Shown here one piece after another: positions 17,888 through 27,300 of a DNA stretch of 64,000 nt. Source of the stretch: Mesorhizobium loti CJ3sym (GTDB taxonomy: Bacteria; Pseudomonadota; Alphaproteobacteria; Rhizobiales; Rhizobiaceae). Position 1 is the stretch's first letter, and the number at the start of each line of letters is the position of its first letter. Made by a program: the position numbers and the translations under genes. Below the pieces are notes generated by a model. It saw nothing but the letters and a program-made list of their open reading frames with translations, was not told where the DNA came from and did no database searches. Where the stretch lies: positions 1-64,000 of the forward strand of contig NZ_AXAL01000010.1 in NCBI RefSeq assembly GCF_000472785.1, read 5' to 3'.

Positions 17888-20317
17888 TCAAAGCGCAGTC
17901 TGAATCGAGCTGATGAGGGCGGTGACGGCCTGCTTGTATTTTTCGAATTCCGGTGATGTCTGGCGGATCTCCGTAGTCGTCTGCGGGGGGGCATCGGTGG
18001 CCACACGGCTCAGCTTCTGGCCCATCTTCCTTTCGGCCCAGTCCACCACATAGCTGGCTGTCTTGCCCGTGAGAAACGGGTTGGCCTGGATGACGGCCGA
18101 CCCCAGCACGGCGCTCAGTTGCGCCGAACCCGGCGCCGACAGCACCTGATGCGCGCCTTCCATTCCCAGGAAATGACAGAGGTAGAGCCGGCCGGCCGTG
18201 ATCTGGTGACCGCGCGCCCGAAGATACGCTTCGCCCTCGCGCGCCAGGTTGCGAACCATCTCGCGCGAGATCGTGGCGTCGTAGCGCAGGGCGAGCAGGT
18301 CGGCGGTCGACAGCGAGCGCGCGAGGTCCGGGCGGTAGGTGTTCATCATCCGAATCCAGGTCTTCGTTATGAACTGGCCGGCGCCGGTCGCCGAGGAATT
18401 AGGGTTCTTGGCGCGGGCGCTGCCGCCACTCTCGACATGAACGATCCGCTCGGTCAGCGTTTCGACGGCGACATCGCCGGAATTGCCAGAATTGCCGGAA
18501 TTGCCGGAATTGCCAGTGTCGTAGGTGGCGACCGTGGTGACGGTGCCCAGCGGGTCGATCGCCTCGCCATTCTGATAGAGTTCGAAATGCAGATGCGGGC
18601 CGGTCGACAGCCCGGTAGTGCCGATATAGCCAATGACGTCGCCGGCCCTCACCTTGGTGCCGACTCCGCTCGCAATGGCGAATTTTTGCATATGCGCGTA
18701 GCGCGTCTCGCGCCCGTTCTCATGCGAGATCTTCACCAGATTGCCATAGCTGCCGCCATCGCCCTGGAAGCTGATCTCGCCGTTGAAGGCCGCCATGATC
18801 GGCGTGCCGACAGGGGCTGCCCAATCGACGCCCTTGTGGATACGAACGACGCCGAGGATCGGGTGCTTGCGCGGGCCGAAGGTCGAGGTCATGACCCCGT
18901 TCACCGGCGTGACCATGCCGTTGGCGACAGTCAGCGAACGCACCTCGTCATTGCCGGTCACGCAGGCGAACTGGCCGTCGCTCTGCTGGAAGACGAAACA
19001 GTCGATGGTCTTCTCACCCCCCTGGACGCCGACATAAAGCACCCGCCCGGACGTCTCTTCCTTGCCCCGCGGCGTCTGCGAGTAGATCAGCACCAGGCGC
19101 TGGTCCTCGCTGGCGAAGGCGTCGAGGTCCTGTCCTCGCGACAGGTACATGATCGCCTCGCCGATGACGCCGGTTGGAACCTTGTTGCGCGCAGCCGTCG
19201 AATAGATCGCGTCGAGCAGGCGGTATTGCCGCTTGGGCCCGCCTTGATCGGCACCGGAATAGTTGAACAGGTCTTCGCGCACCCAGGGGTCGACGCCCGA
19301 CACGAAGGCGCCCGCGGCGTTACGCGTCAGCGTGCCGACAAAGACATTCTTGGCGTAGATCGAGACCTGCATGAGCGACATCGTCGTCTTTTCTCGGTTC
19401 GGCCGGAATCCGCGCATGGCGACGACATAACCCGCTTCCAGGCCGTCCCGGTTGAAGAGCGCCTTCAGGGCTTCGCCGGCCAGCTTGGCATCGTCGGCGG
19501 AGAAATGCGCGTCGAGCGCAACGCTGTCCAGGCTGCGATCGTTGAGGATCTTCACGAACGTATCTTCGGTCGCCTCGAAGCGCTGGTACTCGCTGGTCAC
19601 GGTTGCGACGGTCGTGTTGTTCTCGATCTGGGTCTTCTTGAAGGCGGGCAGCGCTGCCTCGCCCTGATCGATGGTCTCTCCCCAGCCGGCCTCCGGGTCG
19701 TCGGCATCCGGCTTGGGCGCCGAACCGGCCGGGGCCTCGCTCGCATCGGGTGCCGCCAGCTCGTTATCCAGGTCGCCCTGCTGGTCGTCCCGTGCCACCG
19801 GCGGGGCAGGCGGAGCGGCCTGCTCGGTGGGTGCGGCAGCTGGCGATGTCGGAGCGGTCCGCCGCTGTGCCTGGAAGAACGCGAAGTCCTCTTGCGTCGA
19901 CGGGATCGTCGTCATGAATTTTTCGCTGGCACTCAGCATCACGTCGGAGAGGATCTCGATCTGCGGCGAGGCGCCGGAACTGTCGAGCTCGGCCGGGCGC
20001 GCTACCGCATGGCCCTTGCTTGCCGCGTCGGCATCGGGCGCTAGCGTGATCCACATCGGATCTCCCGCCAGGTCGATGATGGCAGGCACGTAGACGGATG
20101 CATCGGCCGGTACGTCGTCGGCGCCTTCGACCGCGTGCAGCTCCTCGTCCTCGTCGCCGAACGACCAATAGTCGGCGGTGAGGTAGAAACCGGCGGCGAT
20201 CGAAATCAGGACAATTACGGCGAGGCCGGCAATGAGCCGGCGCCAAAGCGTGCGCCTGCGCAGCGCGGCGCGCGCCTGCTTTTTCTCTCTGAAGCTGGTG
20301 TCGATACTGTGCGTCAC
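17888..20317 (-). CDS. Bifunctional wall hydrolase: M23 endopeptidase plus transglycosylase-like domain
   Basis: Protein of 809 aa. The GTG at 20317 overlaps the upstream stop in GTGA, so I prefer it to an in-frame GTG at 20347. One membrane segment lies at about residues 27-50 (RLIAGLAVIVLISIAAGFYL), followed by an acidic, Pro/Ala-rich region. The M23/LytM domain spans residues of about 475-590 with zinc ligands His494 and Asp498 (HKGVD) and His577 (GPHLHF). After a GNS repeat linker, a lysozyme-like transglycosylase domain begins at about residue 620, with probable catalytic Glu629 in HVESGG. It would cut peptidoglycan from the periplasmic side of the inner membrane. Followed upstream by kinase and T6SS genes, it may open the wall for the T6SS membrane complex (inference). 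Confidence 0.85.
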   Translation of the reverse strand: MTHSIDTSFREKKQARAALRRRTLWRRLIAGLAVIVLISIAAGFYLTADYWSFGDEDEELHAVEGADDVPADASVYVPAIIDLAGDPMWITLAPDADAASKGHAVARPAELDSSGASPQIEILSDVMLSASEKFMTTIPSTQEDFAFFQAQRRTAPTSPAAAPTEQAAPPAPPVARDDQQGDLDNELAAPDASEAPAGSAPKPDADDPEAGWGETIDQGEAALPAFKKTQIENNTTVATVTSEYQRFEATEDTFVKILNDRSLDSVALDAHFSADDAKLAGEALKALFNRDGLEAGYVVAMRGFRPNREKTTMSLMQVSIYAKNVFVGTLTRNAAGAFVSGVDPWVREDLFNYSGADQGGPKRQYRLLDAIYSTAARNKVPTGVIGEAIMYLSRGQDLDAFASEDQRLVLIYSQTPRGKEETSGRVLYVGVQGGEKTIDCFVFQQSDGQFACVTGNDEVRSLTVANGMVTPVNGVMTSTFGPRKHPILGVVRIHKGVDWAAPVGTPIMAAFNGEISFQGDGGSYGNLVKISHENGRETRYAHMQKFAIASGVGTKVRAGDVIGYIGTTGLSTGPHLHFELYQNGEAIDPLGTVTTVATYDTGNSGNSGNSGNSGDVAVETLTERIVHVESGGSARAKNPNSSATGAGQFITKTWIRMMNTYRPDLARSLSTADLLALRYDATISREMVRNLAREGEAYLRARGHQITAGRLYLCHFLGMEGAHQVLSAPGSAQLSAVLGSAVIQANPFLTGKTASYVVDWAERKMGQKLSRVATDAPPQTTTEIRQTSPEFEKYKQAVTALISSIQTAL
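18478..18513 (+). repeat. Tandem 9-bp repeat, four units, inside the wall hydrolase gene
   Basis: Four copies of CGGAATTGC (the second reads CAGAATTGC) encode an Asn-Ser-Gly repeat linking the M23 and transglycosylase-like domains. Being in frame (9 bp), unit gain or loss would change linker length without breaking the gene. Confidence 0.85.
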
Positions 20318-20724
20318 GGATTGCTTCCGGTCAGGAAGAAGGTCCACCGCACCTGTTCAAGCGTATCGACCTCGAGAAATTGCGCCGCGATATGGCCGCG
20401 CTGCCAACACTCGTCGATGCCGCGGATCGAAAACCGCCGCCGCTCGATGCACATCTCGGTCGATCCGGTCAGGATCGCATGCCCAAAGACATCAGTCGCA
20501 TAGATGTAGATGTAGCGGTTCGTCAGTTCCTCGCGGATGACGTTGACGCATTGATTGGCGCCGATGGTCCACCAGCCGTCGGTCTGGTCCGCATTGTCGA
20601 CCTTCTGGCCGACCGCCAGATTGACGACGTCGAGTGTCTGGTTGCAGACGGTGAATTCGGCGTGCGCTTCGCCGGACACCAGCACGGCCAGCAGTGCCGC
20701 TCCCGCCATGACCGCGAACTTCAT
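20314..20724 (-). CDS. DUF1036-family exported protein
   Basis: Protein of 136 aa. I start it at the ATG at 20724 because the next residues are a signal peptide (KFAVMAGAALLAVLVSGEAHA); the open frame starts at 20820 but has no binding site there. The mature part is rich in aromatic residues, with Cys in FTVCNQT, NQCVNV, EMCIER and DECWQ, fitting two disulfides in the periplasm. It resembles DUF1036 (small exported proteins of alphaproteobacteria). Its stop overlaps the wall-hydrolase start by 4 nt, so the two are translated together. Function unknown. Confidence 0.65.
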   Translation of the reverse strand: MKFAVMAGAALLAVLVSGEAHAEFTVCNQTLDVVNLAVGQKVDNADQTDGWWTIGANQCVNVIREELTNRYIYIYATDVFGHAILTGSTEMCIERRRFSIRGIDECWQRGHIAAQFLEVDTLEQVRWTFFLTGSNP

Positions 20725-20832
20725 GCGGCCCGTCAGGGTAGGCAGCGCTCGAGCCGGATCACGCTGCTCTATGGGCAGGTCGGCAGACGAGTGGGACAAA
20801 CACGCGCGGCGGAGTTCCATCGGGCGCCCATG

Positions 20833-23376
20833 CTATCCGCCGAGCCGGAAATACTTGGCAGTGGCTGAAAATTGCGATCCGTCGGTCTCGATCTCTTCGA
20901 GAATTTTAGGCAGCAGCACCGAGGCCGGCGTCGGCGCGGAGAAGGCCGCCGCCTGGATATCCTTCGGGCCGGTGATCACCATTATGATCTGCGGCACGGC
21001 TTTCCCGGCGGACTTGTCAGCGGCGCCGAGCCCAATCGGGATGCTGAAGGTAGCCTTGTCGGATTGTGCGACGATGCGGTCGTCGAGATTGAACACCATG
21101 CCCTTGTGATCGATCAGCAGGACACTGGAAATGAGCCCGCCGCGCGTCACCAGCGTGCCGCTGATCGGCGTACCATCAGTCACCGATGTCCGGTCGAGAA
21201 CAAGCTGCGGCTTGTCGGCCGTGGTCTGCCCGAGAAAGCGCAGAAAGTTGGTGACTTCGCATTGGCTCGGCTCGATGAGGCGGACGCTGATATCCGGCTC
21301 GACATGGAATTTTGCCTGGAAATCGCCGAGCATCCGTTCGAATGGCTGTACTGCCGTGCCAAATCCTTCGATCGCGGCGGCTTTGTCGGTCGACGACGTC
21401 ATGGTCGCATAGAAACAGTCGCCGCCGCCGAAGTCGCGAACCCAGGAGACCCGTTGCGCACCGTCATCGACGACCGGGGGGATCGCCGGTTTGGGCACGT
21501 TCAGCGCGACGACTGGTTGGTCCGGCTGGCTGGCCGGCGGTGGCGAGGCGTTTTGGCCCTCGGCGTTCGCGGTATCCGCCTGGCTCGCAGTGGGCGCCGG
21601 CGGCTGGCTGATCTGCGGCTCGGGCTTTGGGGTCTCCACAACCTTTGGCAGGACCGGCGGCGGCGTTGCGACCTTCTCGGCTGGCGGGGCTGGAACGGCC
21701 GGTGGGGTTGGAGCTGCTTCAGGCGCCGGAGCCGACGTTTGATTGTTGCTGGCCATCGTATCCGGCTGGGGTGCCGGCGACGTCTTTGCGGACGGCCGCT
21801 GGGTATCCGCTATGGGCGGCTTCGGGGGTTCTTCAGTTTGCGCCGAGGCAGTGGGTTTCGCCGGCTCCGGCGCTTGCACTGGCTTGGCATCTGCCTGGCC
21901 TCCAGCCGGCGGCGCGCTCGCCTCTGTTTGTGGTTGCGCTTCCATTGCCGGCGGCTTCGCGGGTTCCTCGGCCTGCGCGGGGGGTTCGGCGGGCTTGGTC
22001 GGCTGCGGCTTTTGAGCCGCCGCGGCATCTGGCTGTTTTTCAGCCGGCGGGACGCTGGCCTCCGGCTGCGCGGATGGAACCGGCTTTGCCGGCTCGGGGG
22101 CGCTCGCGACTTTGTCCGTCGGCGCCGGCTTCGATGGTTCGGGCGCGGAAAGCGATGTCTTGCCGGCAGTCGGCGTCACAGGTGTCATGAAGCCGCTCAG
22201 GTAAAGGCCGGCGACCGAGACAACAGCCAGCGTCGCAAGAGCAGCGATCGCGATGGTTCGGGTCTTCGCGGGTTTCGCGGGGACATTGCTCGCGGCCGTA
22301 CGCGGCGGGCTGGCGGCCGGCGAAGGCAACGATTTGGACAAATGCGCTGGCCGGACATGCGGAACGAAGCCCTGCTCGCCCGGACCCGTTGCCGCCGGCG
22401 CGTTGTACCCCGCGACATTGGATGGCTGGGGCTTTGGATCAGGAGCAAGGGTTTGCTCGGCTGGTGGCAAAGCCGGCCGTTCACGGGGTGTCCTGGATGG
22501 GGGCGGCGTTGTCGCTTCGTCTTCGCCGCGCGTCATCCTGGCGATGTCACCCATGCTGACCGGCCGGTCTTGCGGATCCGGTTGCAGCATGGCTTCGACA
22601 ATGCCGCGAAAATCGTCGTCGATGTCAGAGAGATCAGGCACGGTTCGGCGCTTTTCGATGATCTCGTACTGCGATCCGCTCATGTCGATCGGCTTGCCGC
22701 GCAGGGCGGCGGCCAGCACCAGCCCAAGGCTGTAGATGTCGGACTGTTCGCTGACGTCGCCGCTGTACAGCCCGAGCTGTTCGGGTGAAACGTAGTTGTA
22801 TTTTCCCGCGAACTTTCCGCCGATCAGCGTCTCGCCGCCCACGGTCGCCGATCGAGCGATGCCGAAATCGATGATCTTTGCGCGATCGACCCGGCCCCCC
22901 GGCAGGATGATGTTATCGGGCGACAGGTCGCGATGGATTGCTCCGGCCTGATGCACGGCGGCCAGGCCGGATGCGAGGCGATGGCAGAGCTTGCGCACCT
23001 CTTCCGTCGGCATCGGCCCCCTTCGCATGATGTCGAACAGCGACTCGCCGTCGACGAATTCCATGGCGAGGTAGGGACGGCCGATACCGGGATCGATGGT
23101 GAAGACGTGGTATCGCACGACCGCGTCATGCGACAAATGGTTGAGGATCGAGGCCTCCTTGCGGAACAAGGACAGGATCGTCTGGTCACGGGCAAACTCG
23201 GGCAGCACGATCTTGATCGCGACGTGGTCGCCGGTCTGGATGTTGTGGCCGCGATAGACCTCGCCCATGCCGCCGAATGCGATCCGCTCGTCAAGTTCGT
23301 AGATGCCGCTGAGCTGCGTGCCTACCGCGGTGTTGGCCACCTGCGGCGAAATTCGCGTCTTGTCGTCGGCGCTCAT
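20833..23376 (-). CDS. ppkA: Membrane Ser/Thr protein kinase, PpkA-type T6SS regulator
   Basis: Protein of 847 aa. Residues 25-285 are a eukaryotic-like kinase domain. It has the glycine loop FGGMGEVYRG, Lys55 in VAIK, the catalytic loop HRDLSPDN (Asp150, Asn155) and Asp170 of DFG. A membrane segment lies at about 374-394 (IAIAALATLAVVSVAGLYL). Residues 400-640 are a long Pro/Ala/Lys/Glu-rich periplasmic stretch with repeated AEEPAKPP-like units. A C-terminal globular domain follows (about 655-847). PpkA kinases phosphorylate Fha proteins to switch on T6SS assembly. The gene shares TGATG with the phosphatase gene upstream. Membrane topology suggests it senses an envelope signal. Confidence 0.85.
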   Translation of the reverse strand: MSADDKTRISPQVANTAVGTQLSGIYELDERIAFGGMGEVYRGHNIQTGDHVAIKIVLPEFARDQTILSLFRKEASILNHLSHDAVVRYHVFTIDPGIGRPYLAMEFVDGESLFDIMRRGPMPTEEVRKLCHRLASGLAAVHQAGAIHRDLSPDNIILPGGRVDRAKIIDFGIARSATVGGETLIGGKFAGKYNYVSPEQLGLYSGDVSEQSDIYSLGLVLAAALRGKPIDMSGSQYEIIEKRRTVPDLSDIDDDFRGIVEAMLQPDPQDRPVSMGDIARMTRGEDEATTPPPSRTPRERPALPPAEQTLAPDPKPQPSNVAGYNAPAATGPGEQGFVPHVRPAHLSKSLPSPAASPPRTAASNVPAKPAKTRTIAIAALATLAVVSVAGLYLSGFMTPVTPTAGKTSLSAPEPSKPAPTDKVASAPEPAKPVPSAQPEASVPPAEKQPDAAAAQKPQPTKPAEPPAQAEEPAKPPAMEAQPQTEASAPPAGGQADAKPVQAPEPAKPTASAQTEEPPKPPIADTQRPSAKTSPAPQPDTMASNNQTSAPAPEAAPTPPAVPAPPAEKVATPPPVLPKVVETPKPEPQISQPPAPTASQADTANAEGQNASPPPASQPDQPVVALNVPKPAIPPVVDDGAQRVSWVRDFGGGDCFYATMTSSTDKAAAIEGFGTAVQPFERMLGDFQAKFHVEPDISVRLIEPSQCEVTNFLRFLGQTTADKPQLVLDRTSVTDGTPISGTLVTRGGLISSVLLIDHKGMVFNLDDRIVAQSDKATFSIPIGLGAADKSAGKAVPQIIMVITGPKDIQAAAFSAPTPASVLLPKILEEIETDGSQFSATAKYFRLGG

Positions 23377-24155
23377 CAGCCTCGGCCCTCCGCTCTGGAC
23401 AGATCAGGGTGGAGCGATTGTCCATTGCGCCCGGTTCCGATCTTCACCAGTACAATGGTGACATTGTCCGTTCCGCCCCGCGTCAGCACCGTTTGCAAAA
23501 GATTTTCGCAGGCCGCCTGAGGCGTTGCCGACACCACCGCAGCCTCGATCTCCGCATCGGTGACATGTGCCGTCAGCCCATCGGTGGCGAGCACGAAAAT
23601 GTCGCCCGGCATCAGTTCGCCCTGCTGGAAATCGATGACGAAGTCGTCGCTGACGCCGACCGCATGCGTAATCACATTGCGGCGTGGCCAGGTCAGCGCC
23701 TCGGCCGCGCTGATCATGCCTCGATCCAGCAGCTCCTGCACTTCGGTGTGGTCCTTCGAAATCTGCGAGATCGCGGCGTTGCGGATCAGATAGACCCGGC
23801 TGTCGCCCGCCCACAGGCAGGCAAACCGTCCGTCCATCGCCAACAGGGCCGCGACCGTGGAGCCGATCGTGATGCCGCGCGATTCCGATATGCTGCGGAT
23901 TTCGGCATTGGCCCGGCTCAGCCTGTCCTCGAAACGCGCCCGCAGATCCGGAGCTGAGCTTGCGATGCCGATCGTGGCCAGGTGGTCGACAATGCTGGCC
24001 GAGGCGACCTCTCCGGCATCATGTCCGCCCATTCCGTCGGCCACCACCCAAAGCCCGGTTCGTGGCTCGAGCAGATAGTTGTCTTCGTTGACCTCGCGGA
24101 CACAGCCCTTGTGGCTCACGCCGAAACTGTCAAAGGGAAGGGCGACATCGCTCAC
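23376..24155 (-). CDS. pppA: PP2C-type Ser/Thr phosphatase, PppA-like
   Basis: Protein of 259 aa starting with GTG at 24155. It has the full set of PP2C metal and phosphate motifs: VREVNEDNY near the N-terminus, VVADGMGGHDAGE (residues 37-49), LWAGDSRVYL, LATDGLT and GGTDNVTIVLV. Family knowledge: PppA removes the phosphate that PpkA puts on Fha and so turns the T6SS off. The stop overlaps the kinase start. The gene is cytoplasmic and first in the short transcript kinase, DUF1036, hydrolase; the 159-bp gap before it should hold a promoter. Confidence 0.88.
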   Translation of the reverse strand: MSDVALPFDSFGVSHKGCVREVNEDNYLLEPRTGLWVVADGMGGHDAGEVASASIVDHLATIGIASSAPDLRARFEDRLSRANAEIRSISESRGITIGSTVAALLAMDGRFACLWAGDSRVYLIRNAAISQISKDHTEVQELLDRGMISAAEALTWPRRNVITHAVGVSDDFVIDFQQGELMPGDIFVLATDGLTAHVTDAEIEAAVVSATPQAACENLLQTVLTRGGTDNVTIVLVKIGTGRNGQSLHPDLSRAEGRG

Positions 24156-24314
24156 CTTGCCACCAAACGCGTCTCACGCGTCCTCTGCGGCGCACTCCCG
24201 GGCGCCTGCTCACGCCAGTCTGCCACAGGCTCGGACATTAAAGTATCGAAATTAAGGTCTGGGCGCCTGTGGCTCATGCAGGGTGTCAACGCGTTGAAAA
24301 GCGCGAAGCTCATC

Positions 24315-27300
24315 TCAAAACGCCTTCGGACAGCTGAAATCGGAAAGTGCCTGAAGCAGGAACGGGCTGGGGCCGGAGCCGGTCTGGATCGTATAGGTGA
24401 CGTCGCGCCCGCCGATCACGAAGCGCGCTTCGACATTGCTGTCGGTGCCGGTGATGGTCGCCTTGTCCATGAGCCGCTTCAACGCCCACGGCCCTTCGAA
24501 CTTGATGCTGGAGTCGCGGCCCGGCATCTCCGGCGTCAGGCTCAGGCTGGCGGATCCCGAAGCCGCGCCGCTCGGCCAGGTCAAGGTGCTCGACGCGTTG
24601 CCCGCCTGGTTGCTCTGGACGGTCTGGCCATCGACATCGAGCACCGCGGCATCGGCATCGCCATGCAGTGAGAACGGCGTGAAGGTGATGCTGATCGAAG
24701 GCATCGAACCGCCCTGCGGAAAGAAGGCACTGCGGATTTCGGCCGCCCGCTGGAAGCTTTTCAGCGTCGACTTCGACAGGTCGCGCCCGAAGCGCGCATC
24801 CTGTTTCCAGCTCCAGTCCTGGCCGCTCATGTCGATCAGCGATGCGAGGTTTTGCGCGAAGAACCGGTCCAGCACCCCGCCTGGAGCGAACAGTTTCGCG
24901 AAATCCGCCATCGCCATGTCCTCGGCGCCATTGCCGGCGAAAGGATAACGGCCGTTGACCGCCGCCTCGCAAGGAGCCGTGACCGCCTGGTCGAGCATCT
25001 GGTTCAAATTCGCCACCGAGGTCTCCGTGACGTTGCCTTCAAATTCGTCCGCCGTCGCATTGACCATTCTGGCGAGCGGCTTGGGCAGGCGCGAGGAATT
25101 GGCGCGAAGGGTGGCTATCTGCAGCTGCAGATTGGCGTTGACGCGTTCCGTCTGTGACGGCACGTCGGTCGCCAGTTTCAGGCTCTGATAGATGTCGCGG
25201 AAATTCTGCGTCAAGGCATCGATCGGTCGGCGTCCGGCAGGACCGCTCACCAGGGCCTGGAACGACCTGAACTGCGCTTCGATGTTGGCCCCGGGGCTCT
25301 GGTTTTGCGCTGCTGCGGATCCTGCGCCGGCACGGCTTTGTGATTTTCCCGTGGCGATCTGTATGCCGATGCGCGCCAGCCCCTTGGCCATCTTTGCTGC
25401 GTCCGGAGACTGGCCTTGAACCGTGCCGGCCTCAACCCCGATGCCTGAGTCCTTGGCGTCCCGCGTCAGGGCTGTTTCGTCGGCGATCGCCGTAAACAGC
25501 TGTTCGATCGGCGAGGTTGGCGAGGCGACGGCGGAAAGCGCGATATAGTGTGGCTTGTCCTTCAGCATCGCTTTGAATTTCAACCCATCGAGAACGCTGT
25601 TCCAAGCTGTTGCGAACTCCTTGCCATAGCGATCGAGGAGCTCGGGGCCGAGCTTCAGCAGTTCTTGATCGATGCCGCCTTGTTCGCCGCCGCCGCCAAG
25701 CACCCACTGGTCGTCGACGAGCATCTGCGCAATGCGCGAGAGCTGTCCGAGATTAAAACGGTTGAAGCCGGCATAGGTATAGAGGCCGGGAACACGAAGG
25801 CCTGACAGGTCGCCGCCATCGACACGCTCGAATACCAGCTGCGCTTCCGGGCCGCCTCTGACGGAAACGGAAAAATCCTCCAGCGCTGCCGAATACACCG
25901 CCGACTTGATCAAGGCAGTGGCGCGGTCGGCAAGGCTCATACGCCCGAGCGAGCGTTGAGCGGCCTCGACGAGCGGCTGGTTGAGTTGGAAAACCGGATC
26001 ATAGGCGTCGTCCAGGGCAAGCATGGCGCGCAAGTGCTTTTCGAGCTGCTCGCGTCCTGCGCGGTTGTTTTCGCCTGGATAGCGGTTCTGCTCCCAATCC
26101 TGCTTCATCCAGGAAACGATCAATGCGTCGTCGACCTTCGGCGCCTTGCCGCCAAGCATCAGATAGATTTTCAACGGCTCGTAGAGCGCGGCGGGATCGG
26201 CCATCTTGGCCTGGATCGTCCGTTCGGCTTGGATCAGCAGGCGCGATCGGAACATGCGTTCCAACGCTTGCCGGTAAGCCGTCCTGGACGCCGAAAGCAG
26301 TCTCTCCCGCTGGCTGAGGCCGAACGTCTCCTCGATCGGTGTCGGCATGTCGCCGGTTTCGAACCCGGCCGGCAGATCGCGCAACTGGTCGAGCGGACCG
26401 ATGACGTTTTCGAGGTCGACATCGGTGACCTCGGTGCTTTTGAGCAGCGCGTCCGCCGTCGTGCGATACTGGCCCATGGCCTGCTTGGTGGAGGCGATCA
26501 GCGACCTGTTGGCGATGAAGCTTAGGGCCAGGATGCCGAGGGCCACCGCGGCGATCAACGCGATAGCGCCAAGCCCGGCAAATCTGGCGATTGCCGCCCG
26601 CCTTGCCGCCGATTTGTCGTACGAGACCCATCCGGATTCGGCAAAAATGACGCCTGTCAGCAGATCATGCAAAAAGAAGCTCTTGCCGCTTCCGGAAAGA
26701 TGGGCGCTGGAACTGTTGCCGAAGCTGCGGCCGATCGCGCCCAGCACTTGATCGATCGGCGTCCCCTCCTGCGTGCCTGACGAAAAATAGAGCCCCCGCA
26801 GGCTGGCATTCACCTGGCTGCGGCCTGGATCGAACAGGCCGGCGATAAAATTCGCAATTCGGCCCTTCAGCGCGCCAAACTGCGCAGGAAAGCCAAAGAC
26901 GGATATGCGCGCGGCCGGATCGACCTCTTCCTGAAGTCGGTCAGGCATCTCCTCGACCAGGCGTCTTGCCAGTGCATCGAATTCGGCCGGTGCCTCGGCG
27001 GCCATGTTCTTCGTGCGATCGCTGGTCTGGAATGTCGCGCCCCAGACCTTGCGCCGGCGCGGCTCGTCGAAACCGCCGAAATAGTCCATGAACCCGACGA
27101 CAAGATCGGCCTTGGTGAACAGCAGATACACCGGAAACTGGATTTTCAGCGTCTCGTGGATTTCCCGCAGGCGGCTGCGTATCTCGACGACGTGAGCATC
27201 AAGCTGCTGATCGTCGAGGCCGATGAGATCGGCAAGGCTGATCGCCAGGATGACGCCGTTTATCGGTTGCCGTGTGCGGTATTTCTTAAGCAGCGACAGG

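Noticed and set aside
18119..20044. 641-codon frame on the plus strand
   Set aside because: Antisense to the wall hydrolase gene, which has clear catalytic motifs; the antisense product is Arg/Gly-rich with no family likeness, a common artefact of GC-rich DNA.
20872..22788. 638-codon frame on the plus strand
   Set aside because: Antisense to the PpkA-type kinase; product is an Arg/Leu/Gly-rich artefact of the Pro/Ala repeat coding region.
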